From an uncultured Lachnospiraceae bacterium (GTDB lineage Bacteria; Bacillota; Clostridia; Lachnospirales; Lachnospiraceae): 7,070 nt of DNA. This document shows, piece by piece, positions 1-5,588 of this stretch (positions are counted from its first letter, which is position 1; each line of letters opens with the position of its first letter). The notes under the pieces were generated by a model that was not told the origin of the DNA, searched no databases, and worked only from the letters and a program-made list of their open reading frames with translations. The DNA lies in the NCBI GenBank assembly GCA_902767065.1, contig CACXFW010000456.1, positions 1 through 7,070 on the forward strand, read 5' to 3'. A program made the position numbers and the translations under genes.

Positions 1-3
1 ACA

Positions 4-78
4 AGCGGTGAAACCGCTCTGTCCGCCCACAGCGAAGAACACGAAGTGTTCTGAGCAATGGGGGTGCTGAATAGTTAC
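4..78 (+). repeat. Probable diverged copy of the dispersed repeat, downstream of carB
   Basis: TCCGCCCACA (22-31) is followed 47 bp later by a right-end-like sequence, CTGAATAGTTAC (67-78). The 22-78 span is 57 bp against 59 bp in the element at 4304-4380. Between these lies a perfect 7-bp hairpin, AGAACAC/GTGTTCT with a GAA loop (36-52). A second perfect hairpin, AGCGGT/ACCGCT also with a GAA loop (4-18), takes the place of the usual left end. The region follows the 3' end of carB and may help end or protect its transcript, but no T-tract is visible. Confidence 0.45.
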
Positions 79-85
79 TCTTTTT

Positions 86-3000
86 TTACCGGATCCTTGC
101 ATGGAATTCCTGCAGGCTGGTGATGCCCGGCGCCTCCGCCCTCTTCTCAGAGCGGATCCCAGATGCGGTTGCGCGTGCGGCTGCCATCGTGGTGAAGTAC
201 GGAATGTGATGGCGGATCGCGTTTTTGCGGATGTAGGAATCGTCGGCCGCATCCTTCTTCCCGACCGGCGTATTGATGATCAGGTCAATCTTCCCGTTTG
301 CGATCGCATCCAGAACATTCGGGCGGCCTTCATAGTTTTTCAGGATCCTTTCCGCTTCGATGCCTGCATCCGTGATCACTTTCCAGGTGCCCTCGGTCGC
401 CAGGATGTGGAAGCCGGATTCCGCGAACTGCGAGGCAACCTCTACCAGCTCGTCCTTGTCGGCGTCATTGACACTGATAAGAACCGTTCCCTCCATCGGC
501 AGAGCGGTGCGGGTCGCCTCCTGCGCGAGGAAGAACGCCCTTCCCCAGTGCTCGCTCAGGCCGAGAACCTCTCCGGTCGAGCGCATTTCTGGGCCAAGGA
601 CCGGATCGACCTCCTGGAACATGTTGAACGGGAAGACCGCTTCTTTCACGCCGTAATAAGGAATCGTCTTCTCCTTCAGGCCCGGTACGGGCGACTTTCT
701 CCCGGTAAGGTCCGCGGTCATGATATCCGTCGCGATACGGACCATGTTGATATCGCAGACCTTCGATACGAGCGGAACCGTGCGGGACGCGCGCGGGTTC
801 GCCTCGATGACGTAGACCGTGCCGTCCTCGATCGCGTACTGCATATTCATGAGCCCGACCACATGCATTTCCTGGGCGATCTTCTTCGTGTAGCTTCGGA
901 TCGTCTCAACCTGCTCTTTCGTCAGGTGCCTCGACGGCAGGATGCACGCGGAGTCGCCGCTGTGGATGCCGGCAAGCTCGATATGCTCCATCACCGCCGG
1001 CACGAAGACATTTTCCCCGTCGGAAATGGCATCGGCTTCACACTCGGTGGCGTGGTGCAGGAAGCGGTCGATGAGGATCGGCCGGTCAGGCGTCACGCCG
1101 ATCGCCGCTTTCATGTAACCTTCCATCTGGCCGTCGTCGTGTACAACCTCCATGCCGCGCCCGCCCAGGACAAAGGACGGTCTGACCATGACAGGATATC
1201 CGATCTTTGCCGCGATCGCCTTGGCCTCTTCGACCGTGACAGCCATTCCTGCCTCAGGCATCGGAATCCCAAGCTTTTCCATCATGGCGCGGAACAGATC
1301 CCTGTCCTCTGCCATCGCGATGGTTTCCGGCGTGGTTCCGAGAATCTTCACCCCGTATTTCTGCAGGTCTGCCGCGAGATTGAGCGGAGTCTGCCCGCCG
1401 AACTGCGCAATGACGCCGACCGGCTGTTCCTTCTGATAGATCGCAAGGACATCCTCCAGGGTCAGCGGCTCGAAATACAGCTTGTCCGACGTATCGTAAT
1501 CTGTCGATACGGTTTCCGGGTTGCAGTTGACGATGACGGTCGAAAATCCAAGATCGCGCAGTGCGTAGGCTGCGTGTACGCAGCAGTAGTCAAACTCGAT
1601 TCCCTGCCCGATGCGGTTCGGGCCTCCGCCCAGGATCATCACCTTGGGCTTTTCTGTAATAGCGGACAGATCAATGCCTGCATTCTTCGCGCCCTGTGCC
1701 AGATCGGATCTGATCCTGTCTGTGATGGGGGTAAGATCGATTCCGGCATCCTTCAGGTTCCCTTCGATCTTTCTGGCAAGAGGCGTAAACTCCGATTGAA
1801 TGCTCCTGGCTGCGCTCACGAGATCGCTTTTGATTTCCTGTGCATAGTCCGGCTCCTGATCCAGATTGTAGGAGGAATAATAGTATTCGGAATTCTGGGT
1901 TCCGGAGACATGGACTCCCTCCCACCGTTCAGTGACTCCGAGCGCTTCCCGCTGATTGCGGATCTCTTCTTCGCTGATGCCGGTGATTTCAGACAGATAG
2001 CGGTCTGAGAAGCCATCCTTCTTCGCCCGGGTCAGAAGCTCATCCGGAATCCGCCCCGCAAGGAAAGTGGTTCTGCCGGCAATCGTTGCCGTTGCCGGGT
2101 TCTCTGCGGATGCGCCACAGACATAGATGCCGGTCTCGATCACACCGCTTCCCTCCGCCGGATCCACCGCCGAGCCCCCGGCAGTCCCTTTGGATGCTTC
2201 CACAATAGCTTCTTCCTCATCCACCAGCTCCTTCATCTGTTCGAGGAACCACGTCTTGATCTTCGTGAGCTCATGCAGCTTTTCGATGCTCGCGCCCTTC
2301 CGGATCGCCTCGTAGATAATAAACTGGCGCTCACTCGTCGGATAGATCAGCATCGAGATCAGCTCGTCCAGGCTCTTCTCATGGAAATCCCTGACATGGC
2401 CAAGCCCGTAGCGGTTCTTCTCAAGAGAGCGGATCGCCTTCTGCAGCGCTTCCTTGTAGGTTTTCCCGATGCTCATGACTTCGCCGACGGCGCGCATCTG
2501 TGTGCCAAGGTGATCGCTGACGCCGTGGAACTTCTCAAATGCCCATCTGGCCGCTTTGATCACGATGTAGTCGCCGCCCGGAACGTAATGATCCAGGGTT
2601 CCGTATTTTCCGCAGGGGATCTCATCGAGGGTCATGCCGCAGGCAAGCATCGCGGAAATGAGCGCGATCGGGAATCCGGTGGCCTTGGAGGCAAGGGCGC
2701 TGGAACGGGAGGTACGCGGATTGATCTCGATGATAATGATGCGGCCGGTCTTCGGATCGTGGGCGAACTGACAGTTGCACCCGCCGATGACCTGCACCTT
2801 GTCCACGACCTTCCACGCCATCTCCTGCAGGCGGTCCTGAACATCCTGTGAAATCGTAAGCATCGGGGCCGAGCAGAGGGAATCGCCGGTATGAACGCCC
2901 ATCGGGTCGATGTTTTCGATAAAGCAGACGGTAATCATCTGTCCTTTCTGGTCACGCACGACTTCCAGCTCGAGCTCCTCCCAGCCGATCACGGATTCCT

Positions 3001-3616
3001 CAACCAGCACCTGATGGACAAGAGAAGCCTGGAGGCCTCTCTCGCACACGATCTTCAGCTCGTCCACGTTGTAGACCAGTCCGCCGCCGGAGCCGCCCAT
3101 GGTGTAAGCCGGACGCAGGACGACAGGGTAGCCGATGTCATTTGCGATGGATACCGCCTCCTCCACGGAGTACGCGACCTCGGATCTGGCCATCCCGATT
3201 CCGAGGCTGTCCATGGTCTTCTTGAATTCGATCCGGTCCTCCCCACGCTCGATCGCGTCGAGCTGCACGCCGATGACCTTAACGCCGAAGCGCTCCAGAA
3301 CGCCTGCCTTCGCAAGCTCGGAACTGAGGTTGAGGCCCGACTGGCCGCCCAGGTTCGGGAGCAGCGCGTCCGGCCTCTCTTTTTCGATGATCTCTGTAAG
3401 CCGCTCCACGTTGAGCGGTTCGATATAGGTAACGTCTGCCATCTCCGGGTCCGTCATGATCGTCGCAGGATTCGAGTTGACGAGAATGATCCTGTATCCG
3501 AGCCGGCGAAGCGCCTTGCATGCCTGCGTTCCGGAGTAATCAAATTCACAGGCCTGTCCGATAATGATCGGACCGGATCCTATAATCAGAATACTGTGGA
3601 TGTCTTCCCGTTTCAT
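86..3616 (-). CDS. carB: Carbamoyl-phosphate synthase large subunit, with an enlarged central region
   Basis: This 1176-residue cytosolic enzyme makes carbamoyl phosphate from bicarbonate, two ATP and ammonia, the ammonia normally coming from glutamine via CarA. Residues 1-400 are the carboxyphosphate ATP-grasp half (GSGPIIIGQACEFDYSGTQA near 13; Q283, E297, N299, R301 as metal/ATP ligands). An oligomerisation domain follows to about 585, then the carbamoyl-phosphate half (GGGPNRIGQGIEFDYC from 663; Q926, E938, N940, R942) and an MGS-like allosteric domain from about 1037 (K1054, T1074, T1077, N1115). The family is usually about 1,060-1,075 residues long. The excess sits in an Ala/Gly/Ser-rich stretch at about 471-516 and a repeat-containing linker at about 585-656. 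The reading frame is intact and every catalytic signature is present, so it should be active. The start follows a strong ribosome binding site. carA is not adjacent: the upstream neighbour is divergent. Confidence 0.98.
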   Translation of the reverse strand: MKREDIHSILIIGSGPIIIGQACEFDYSGTQACKALRRLGYRIILVNSNPATIMTDPEMADVTYIEPLNVERLTEIIEKERPDALLPNLGGQSGLNLSSELAKAGVLERFGVKVIGVQLDAIERGEDRIEFKKTMDSLGIGMARSEVAYSVEEAVSIANDIGYPVVLRPAYTMGGSGGGLVYNVDELKIVCERGLQASLVHQVLVEESVIGWEELELEVVRDQKGQMITVCFIENIDPMGVHTGDSLCSAPMLTISQDVQDRLQEMAWKVVDKVQVIGGCNCQFAHDPKTGRIIIIEINPRTSRSSALASKATGFPIALISAMLACGMTLDEIPCGKYGTLDHYVPGGDYIVIKAARWAFEKFHGVSDHLGTQMRAVGEVMSIGKTYKEALQKAIRSLEKNRYGLGHVRDFHEKSLDELISMLIYPTSERQFIIYEAIRKGASIEKLHELTKIKTWFLEQMKELVDEEEAIVEASKGTAGGSAVDPAEGSGVIETGIYVCGASAENPATATIAGRTTFLAGRIPDELLTRAKKDGFSDRYLSEITGISEEEIRNQREALGVTERWEGVHVSGTQNSEYYYSSYNLDQEPDYAQEIKSDLVSAARSIQSEFTPLARKIEGNLKDAGIDLTPITDRIRSDLAQGAKNAGIDLSAITEKPKVMILGGGPNRIGQGIEFDYCCVHAAYALRDLGFSTVIVNCNPETVSTDYDTSDKLYFEPLTLEDVLAIYQKEQPVGVIAQFGGQTPLNLAADLQKYGVKILGTTPETIAMAEDRDLFRAMMEKLGIPMPEAGMAVTVEEAKAIAAKIGYPVMVRPSFVLGGRGMEVVHDDGQMEGYMKAAIGVTPDRPILIDRFLHHATECEADAISDGENVFVPAVMEHIELAGIHSGDSACILPSRHLTKEQVETIRSYTKKIAQEMHVVGLMNMQYAIEDGTVYVIEANPRASRTVPLVSKVCDINMVRIATDIMTADLTGRKSPVPGLKEKTIPYYGVKEAVFPFNMFQEVDPVLGPEMRSTGEVLGLSEHWGRAFFLAQEATRTALPMEGTVLISVNDADKDELVEVASQFAESGFHILATEGTWKVITDAGIEAERILKNYEGRPNVLDAIANGKIDLIINTPVGKKDAADDSYIRKNAIRHHIPYFTTMAAARATASGIRSEKRAEAPGITSLQEFHARIR
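1649..1834 (-). repeat. Three tandem 18-22 residue repeats in the CarB linker
   Basis: This lies inside carB, residues 595-656, between the conserved YYYSSYN run and the start of the second ATP-grasp half (KPKVMILGGG). Three units can be aligned: 595-616 (begins IKSDL, ends FTPLARK), 617-634 (begins IEGNL, ends LTPITDR) and 635-656 (begins IRSDL, ends LSAITEK). Units two and three share AGIDL followed by TPIT or SAIT. At DNA level 1668-1687 and 1734-1753 match closely, 66 bp apart. In E. coli CarB, as remembered, this junction is only a short linker, so about 60 residues are added here. The pattern suggests short amphipathic helices; the function is unknown. Confidence 0.8.
2069..2206 (-). 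other. Low-complexity insertion in the CarB oligomerisation domain
   Basis: Residues about 471-516 of CarB are rich in Ala, Gly, Ser and Thr. They separate the conserved helix ending ELVDEEEAI from the conserved LLTRAKKDGFSD segment. In remembered CarB sequences these two are joined by roughly 15 residues, so about 45 are extra. The insert keeps the reading frame and has no recognisable domain. It probably forms a flexible surface loop. Exact boundaries depend on an alignment that was done by eye. Confidence 0.65.
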
Positions 3617-3619
3617 TTG

Positions 3620-3630
3620 CCCCTTCCTTT
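3620..3630 (-). promoter_or_regulatory. carB ribosome binding site
   Basis: On the minus strand AAAGGAAGGGG lies just before the ATG at 3614-3616. It fixes the carB start, which also matches the family N-terminus (MKREDIHSILIIGSGP). Confidence 0.75.
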
Positions 3631-3687
3631 CTGAATTCCTCTTAGATTTCGATCCAAAATGATTCTACCTTCACTTTTTTCCGCATT

Positions 3688-3716
3688 ATTTTACAAGGTC
3701 TGTGCTAAACTGTCTA
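3688..3716 (-). promoter_or_regulatory. Probable sigma-A promoter of carB
   Basis: On the minus strand a -35 box TAGACA (3711-3716) and a -10 box TAAAAT (3688-3693) are separated by exactly 17 bp. Each differs from consensus at one position. Transcription would start near 3681, giving a leader of about 65 nt. I see no PyrR-type antiterminator or terminator hairpin in that leader, so control by the classical pyr attenuation mechanism is not supported. Confidence 0.6.
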
Positions 3717-3720
3717 TAAA
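3690..3720 (+). promoter_or_regulatory. Probable promoter of the CYTH gene, interlocked with the carB promoter
   Basis: On the plus strand TTTACA (3690-3695) and TATAAA (3715-3720) are 19 bp apart, or 18 bp if the -10 is read as CTATAA (3714-3719). The spacing is a little long. The -35 box overlaps the -10 box of carB on the other strand, and the -10 box overlaps the carB -35 box. Confidence 0.5.
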
Positions 3721-3754
3721 AAAGGATTTTCAGGATTGCGAACTCTTTTTCAGT

Positions 3755-3768
3755 GTTACGGTTCACGG
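3755..3768 (-). repeat. Possible degenerate half-copy of the GGCTGTGAA repeat
   Basis: The plus strand reads GTTACGGTTCACGG, matching 12 of 14 bases of the arm at 4304-4317 (GTTACTGTTCACAG). It ends exactly where the CYTH ribosome binding site begins. With one short degenerate match, chance is possible. Confidence 0.35.
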
Positions 3769-3771
3769 AGG
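3767..3771 (+). promoter_or_regulatory. CYTH gene ribosome binding site
   Basis: GGAGG lies 7 nt before the ATG at 3779. It selects this start over an in-frame ATG at 3659, which would add 40 unconserved residues across the promoter region. Confidence 0.75.
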
Positions 3772-3778
3772 ATGGGTG

Positions 3779-4285
3779 ATGGAAATTGAAAGAAAATGGA
3801 TGGTGAAGGGCTGGCCGGAGCAGGGAGCGTTACTTCCGCTGCTGTACACGGAGCATCAGGAGCAGGGGTATCTGCATACTGACGCGCCGATTGTGCGCAT
3901 CCGGATGGAGGCACGCTCCGGGGGAGATACGAAATATGTGCTCTGCTTTAAGTCTGCAGGTCTCCTGGCCCGCGAGGAAATCGAGATCGAAACCAGTGAG
4001 GAGGATTATTGCCGCCTTGCCGCGCTGACCGGTCATTCTCTGATCAAAAAGGTCCGGCGTGTCTATGGGCTGCCGGACGGGCTTCATCTGGAAGTGAATC
4101 TGGTGGATGAGGGACTTCCCACCGAATTCATGTATGCGGAGGTGGAGTTTTCGAGCGAGGAAGAGGCCCATGGCTGGACTCCGGAGGCCTTCGGGCTTGG
4201 CGCGTACCTGTCGGACGATGTCACACAGCTGCCCGGCCAGAGCATGAGCGCTTACTGGGCCAGGACGCGGGGCTGTGAATCGTAA
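3779..4285 (+). CDS. CYTH-domain (triphosphate tunnel metalloenzyme) protein
   Basis: This is a 168-residue soluble protein. The N-terminal MEIERKW gives the ExExK signature of the CYTH superfamily (E2, E4, K6), which binds triphosphate and divalent metal inside a beta-barrel. Further barrel residues fit: VRIR (R40, R42), K52 and K58, EIEIE (67-71), KKVRR (90-94), LEVN (104-107) and the late acidic strand AEVEF (E121, E123). Known members hydrolyse inorganic tripolyphosphate or thiamine triphosphate, or act as class IV adenylate cyclases. The single domain, without a CHAD domain, favours a small phosphohydrolase, but the substrate cannot be read from sequence. It diverges from carB. Its final residues GCES and stop codon are encoded by one copy of a dispersed repeat, yet the C-terminal helix before that looks complete. 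Confidence 0.9.
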   Translation: MEIERKWMVKGWPEQGALLPLLYTEHQEQGYLHTDAPIVRIRMEARSGGDTKYVLCFKSAGLLAREEIEIETSEEDYCRLAALTGHSLIKKVRRVYGLPDGLHLEVNLVDEGLPTEFMYAEVEFSSEEEAHGWTPEAFGLGAYLSDDVTQLPGQSMSAYWARTRGCES

Positions 4286-4319
4286 CCCTGTACGGTATTT
4301 TGGGTTACTGTTCACAGCC
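4271..4319 (+). repeat. Long imperfect hairpin overlapping the CYTH stop codon
   Basis: Arms 4271-4288 and 4302-4319 pair over GGCTGTGAA/TTCACAGCC (9 bp) and GTAACCC/GGGTTAC (7 bp), separated by a 2x2 mismatch, with a 13-nt loop. The CYTH stop TAA is at 4283-4285, inside the left arm. No T-tract follows, so it is not a standard terminator, although it could stabilise the mRNA 3' end. Confidence 0.75.
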
Positions 4320-4380
4320 CCTCCGCCCACACACCTCAGACCTTCCGTGCTTCGCAGGCAGACAGGCTGTGAATCGTAAC
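4304..4380 (+). repeat. 77-bp element with 16-bp inverted ends (MITE- or REP-like)
   Basis: The ends GTTACTGTTCACAGCC (4304-4319) and GGCTGTGAATCGTAAC (4365-4380) are inverted repeats with 2 mismatches in 16. The right end is identical over 16 bases to 4271-4286. The interior carries TCCGCCCACA (4322-4331), also found at 22-31. No coding capacity or transposase is present. It resembles a short dispersed non-autonomous repeat. Confidence 0.65.
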
Positions 4381-4432
4381 TATTTTGACATTTTCCACGC
4401 AAATATTAAGTGCATGTCCGTCGAAAGTAGTT

Positions 4433-4438
4433 TATAAT
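4433..4438 (+). promoter_or_regulatory. Possible -10 box for the TPR-like gene
   Basis: A perfect TATAAT lies 119 bp before the chosen start, but no good -35 box sits 16-18 bp upstream. A perfect TTGACA at 4385-4390, just outside the repeat element, is too far away (42 bp) to pair with it; a TATTAA (4404-4409) is too close (13 bp). The true promoter is uncertain. Confidence 0.35.
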
Positions 4439-4469
4439 AATCTGTAAGTCTGAGCCTATGCATTTGCCT

Positions 4470-4510
4470 GAGAAACCGCAGCAGAATCAGTTATTTGCCT
4501 GCGGATTCTC
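4470..4510 (+). promoter_or_regulatory. Leader hairpin upstream of the TPR-like gene
   Basis: GAGAAACCGCAG (4470-4481) pairs with CTGCGGATTCTC (4499-4510) at 11 of 12 positions around a 17-nt loop. It lies about 46 bp upstream of the start and would be in the transcript if the TATAAT at 4433 is used. ATTTGCCTG occurs twice, at 4462-4470 and 4493-4501. There is no T-tract after it, and it does not match a riboswitch I know. Confidence 0.5.
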
Positions 4511-4536
4511 ACAGTCAGGTCTGGAAATGAGTTTTG

Positions 4537-4544
4537 AAAAGGAG
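4537..4544 (+). promoter_or_regulatory. Ribosome binding site of the TPR-like gene
   Basis: AAAAGGAG lies 12 nt before the ATG at 4557. The spacing is long, but the other in-frame starts at 4458 and 4527 have no comparable site. Confidence 0.55.
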
Positions 4545-4556
4545 TTTGTTATCACC

Positions 4557-5477
4557 ATGACACAGCACTACAGATGTTACCGTCTCGTCCTGTCTCCTTC
4601 CAAGGGCAAGCCTTCGGACGTGCGGGACATCATATCTAAGAAGGATGACGCACTGCAGGAGATCCTGGATATTCCCGGGATCCGCAGTCTGACGATCAAT
4701 GAAGCACGGAACCTGATCGGGATCGACGCGGATGAGGACATGTATTTCGAGATTCTCAGCCGCGCCGTGAATATTCTCGGAAGGGTGACCGGCGGGGCGT
4801 ACAGCCTCGCATTTTCCAGACATGCCCATGTCCGCAGCGCACAGATGCTCCAGAAGGACGTGGAAGCCGCCAGGGAAAACGGCTCGAAGCTGATGATTGC
4901 CTACGCGCAGACCGCCTGCGCGAACAATGCCCTGTGGGACGAGGATTACGAAAAGGCCGTGGAGCATTTTACACTGGCTCTCGAAGCGCTCGAAGGGCAT
5001 GAAGAGCATTTCGGTACCCTGGAGAAGCTGTACGCGGATCTTGGATTCGCCTGCAGCCGCGCCGGAGGACGTGAGGACCAGGCTCTGGAAATGTGCCGGC
5101 GCAGCGAGACCTTATATAAGGAAAAGATTGCTTCGCGCGGAAGTCTGGATGAGTCGGTCAAGGATCTCTACCGCGGGCTTGCCGCTGTCTATGCGACCAT
5201 GGCAGCCGTGTATGAGCACCTGCAGGAGCATGAGCTGTGCTCGAAAATGACCGCTCTTGCCTGTAAGACTCTGACCGATTGCGGGGACGCGCCGTTCGGG
5301 GATGACCAGATCTTCCATCGCGTGCTGGACGCTTATAATAACGAGCGTGAGGCCGGCCGCATCAAATTCCGTATGGACGGGGACGATGACGACAGACGGC
5401 GCCGCGAGCGGAACGCACTGGACAATTTCTGGAAGTCAAAGATGGAGCAGGCGCTGAGCGAGTCTGAGAACTCCTGA
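4557..5477 (+). CDS. Uncharacterised TPR-like helical protein
   Basis: I do not recognise a named family for this 306-residue protein. It has no signal peptide or membrane segment. Residues about 113-146, 154-190 and 205-238 each look like a helix-turn-helix TPR unit; the clearest reads NNALWDEDYEKAVEHFTLALEAL (split about 123-145). These suggest a protein-binding scaffold. The N-terminal 100 residues (RCYRLVLSPSKGKP onward) are more globular and unassigned. Near the C-terminus an acidic run, DGDDDD (274-279), is followed directly by RRRRER (280-285), a sharp charge switch. The C-terminal coding end and stop lie in the first unit of a 44-bp tandem repeat. The deaminase gene follows 111 bp later on the same strand. 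Starts at 4458 and 4527 are possible but have weaker ribosome binding sites and would pass through the leader hairpin. Confidence 0.75.
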   Translation: MTQHYRCYRLVLSPSKGKPSDVRDIISKKDDALQEILDIPGIRSLTINEARNLIGIDADEDMYFEILSRAVNILGRVTGGAYSLAFSRHAHVRSAQMLQKDVEAARENGSKLMIAYAQTACANNALWDEDYEKAVEHFTLALEALEGHEEHFGTLEKLYADLGFACSRAGGREDQALEMCRRSETLYKEKIASRGSLDESVKDLYRGLAAVYATMAAVYEHLQEHELCSKMTALACKTLTDCGDAPFGDDQIFHRVLDAYNNEREAGRIKFRMDGDDDDRRRRERNALDNFWKSKMEQALSESENS

Positions 5478-5571
5478 CTTCCTGCCCGGCCCAGGCTGTA
5501 AGCGGGTCCGAGGATTCCTGGCTTCCTGCCCGATCCAGGCTGTGAGCGGGCAGGACGGTTCCGGGTTTCAT
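5448..5571 (+). repeat. 44-bp tandem repeat spanning the 3' end of the TPR-like gene
   Basis: Units begin with CAGGC at 5448, 5492 and 5536, an exact 44-bp period. Units one and two agree at 34 of 44 positions; the third is partial and fades near 5572. The first unit encodes the last residues and stop codon of the upstream gene. Units two and three fill most of the gap before the deaminase. There are no unique spacers, so this is not a CRISPR array. Confidence 0.75.
5524..5555 (+). terminator. GC-rich hairpin between the TPR-like gene and the deaminase
   Basis: TCCTGCCCG (5524-5532) and CGGGCAGGA (5547-5555) form a perfect 9-bp stem with a 14-nt loop. It is built from parts of two adjacent 44-bp units. 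The next bases lack a T-tract, so it is a weak terminator candidate at best; it could equally be an mRNA stability or processing element. Confidence 0.35.
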
Positions 5572-5574
5572 GAC

Positions 5575-5581
5575 AAGGAGG
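5575..5581 (+). promoter_or_regulatory. Ribosome binding site of the deaminase
   Basis: A consensus AAGGAGG lies 7 nt before the ATG at 5589. The 11-mer TGACAAGGAGG that contains it is repeated exactly at 5633-5643, inside the gene, ahead of an in-frame ATG at 5649. Confidence 0.85.
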
Positions 5582-5588
5582 CAAGCTT

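Noticed and set aside
101..2008. Long plus-strand open frame of 635 codons inside carB
   Set aside because: It lies wholly antisense to a well-conserved carB, reads as an Arg/Asp/His-rich sequence with no family features, and is what a GC-rich codon pattern produces on the opposite strand.
2891..3634. Plus-strand open frame of 247 codons antisense to the carB 5' end
   Set aside because: Same shadow effect; it has no credible ribosome binding site and ends at the carB start region.
3617..3681. PyrR-type attenuator in the carB leader
   Set aside because: The leader is only about 65 nt and contains no terminator hairpin with T-tract and no recognisable PyrR-binding loop.
3659..3778. Upstream start of the CYTH gene at 3659
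   Set aside because: It would place 40 unconserved residues across two promoter candidates, while ATG 3779 has GGAGG at 7 nt and matches the family N-terminus MEIERK.
3830..4402. Minus-strand open frame of 190 codons over the CYTH gene
   Set aside because: Antisense to a gene with a clear CYTH signature and starts inside the dispersed repeat.
4458..4556. Upstream starts of the TPR-like gene at 4458 and 4527
   Set aside because: Neither has a good ribosome binding site, and the first lies only about 20 bp after the TATAAT; ATG 4557 follows AAAAGGAG.
4386..4556. Purine or other known riboswitch upstream of the TPR-like gene and the deaminase
   Set aside because: The conserved core sequences of the purine riboswitch are absent; only a simple hairpin is seen.
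5448..5571. CRISPR array
   Set aside because: Units abut directly at 44 bp with no unique spacers, and no cas gene is present.
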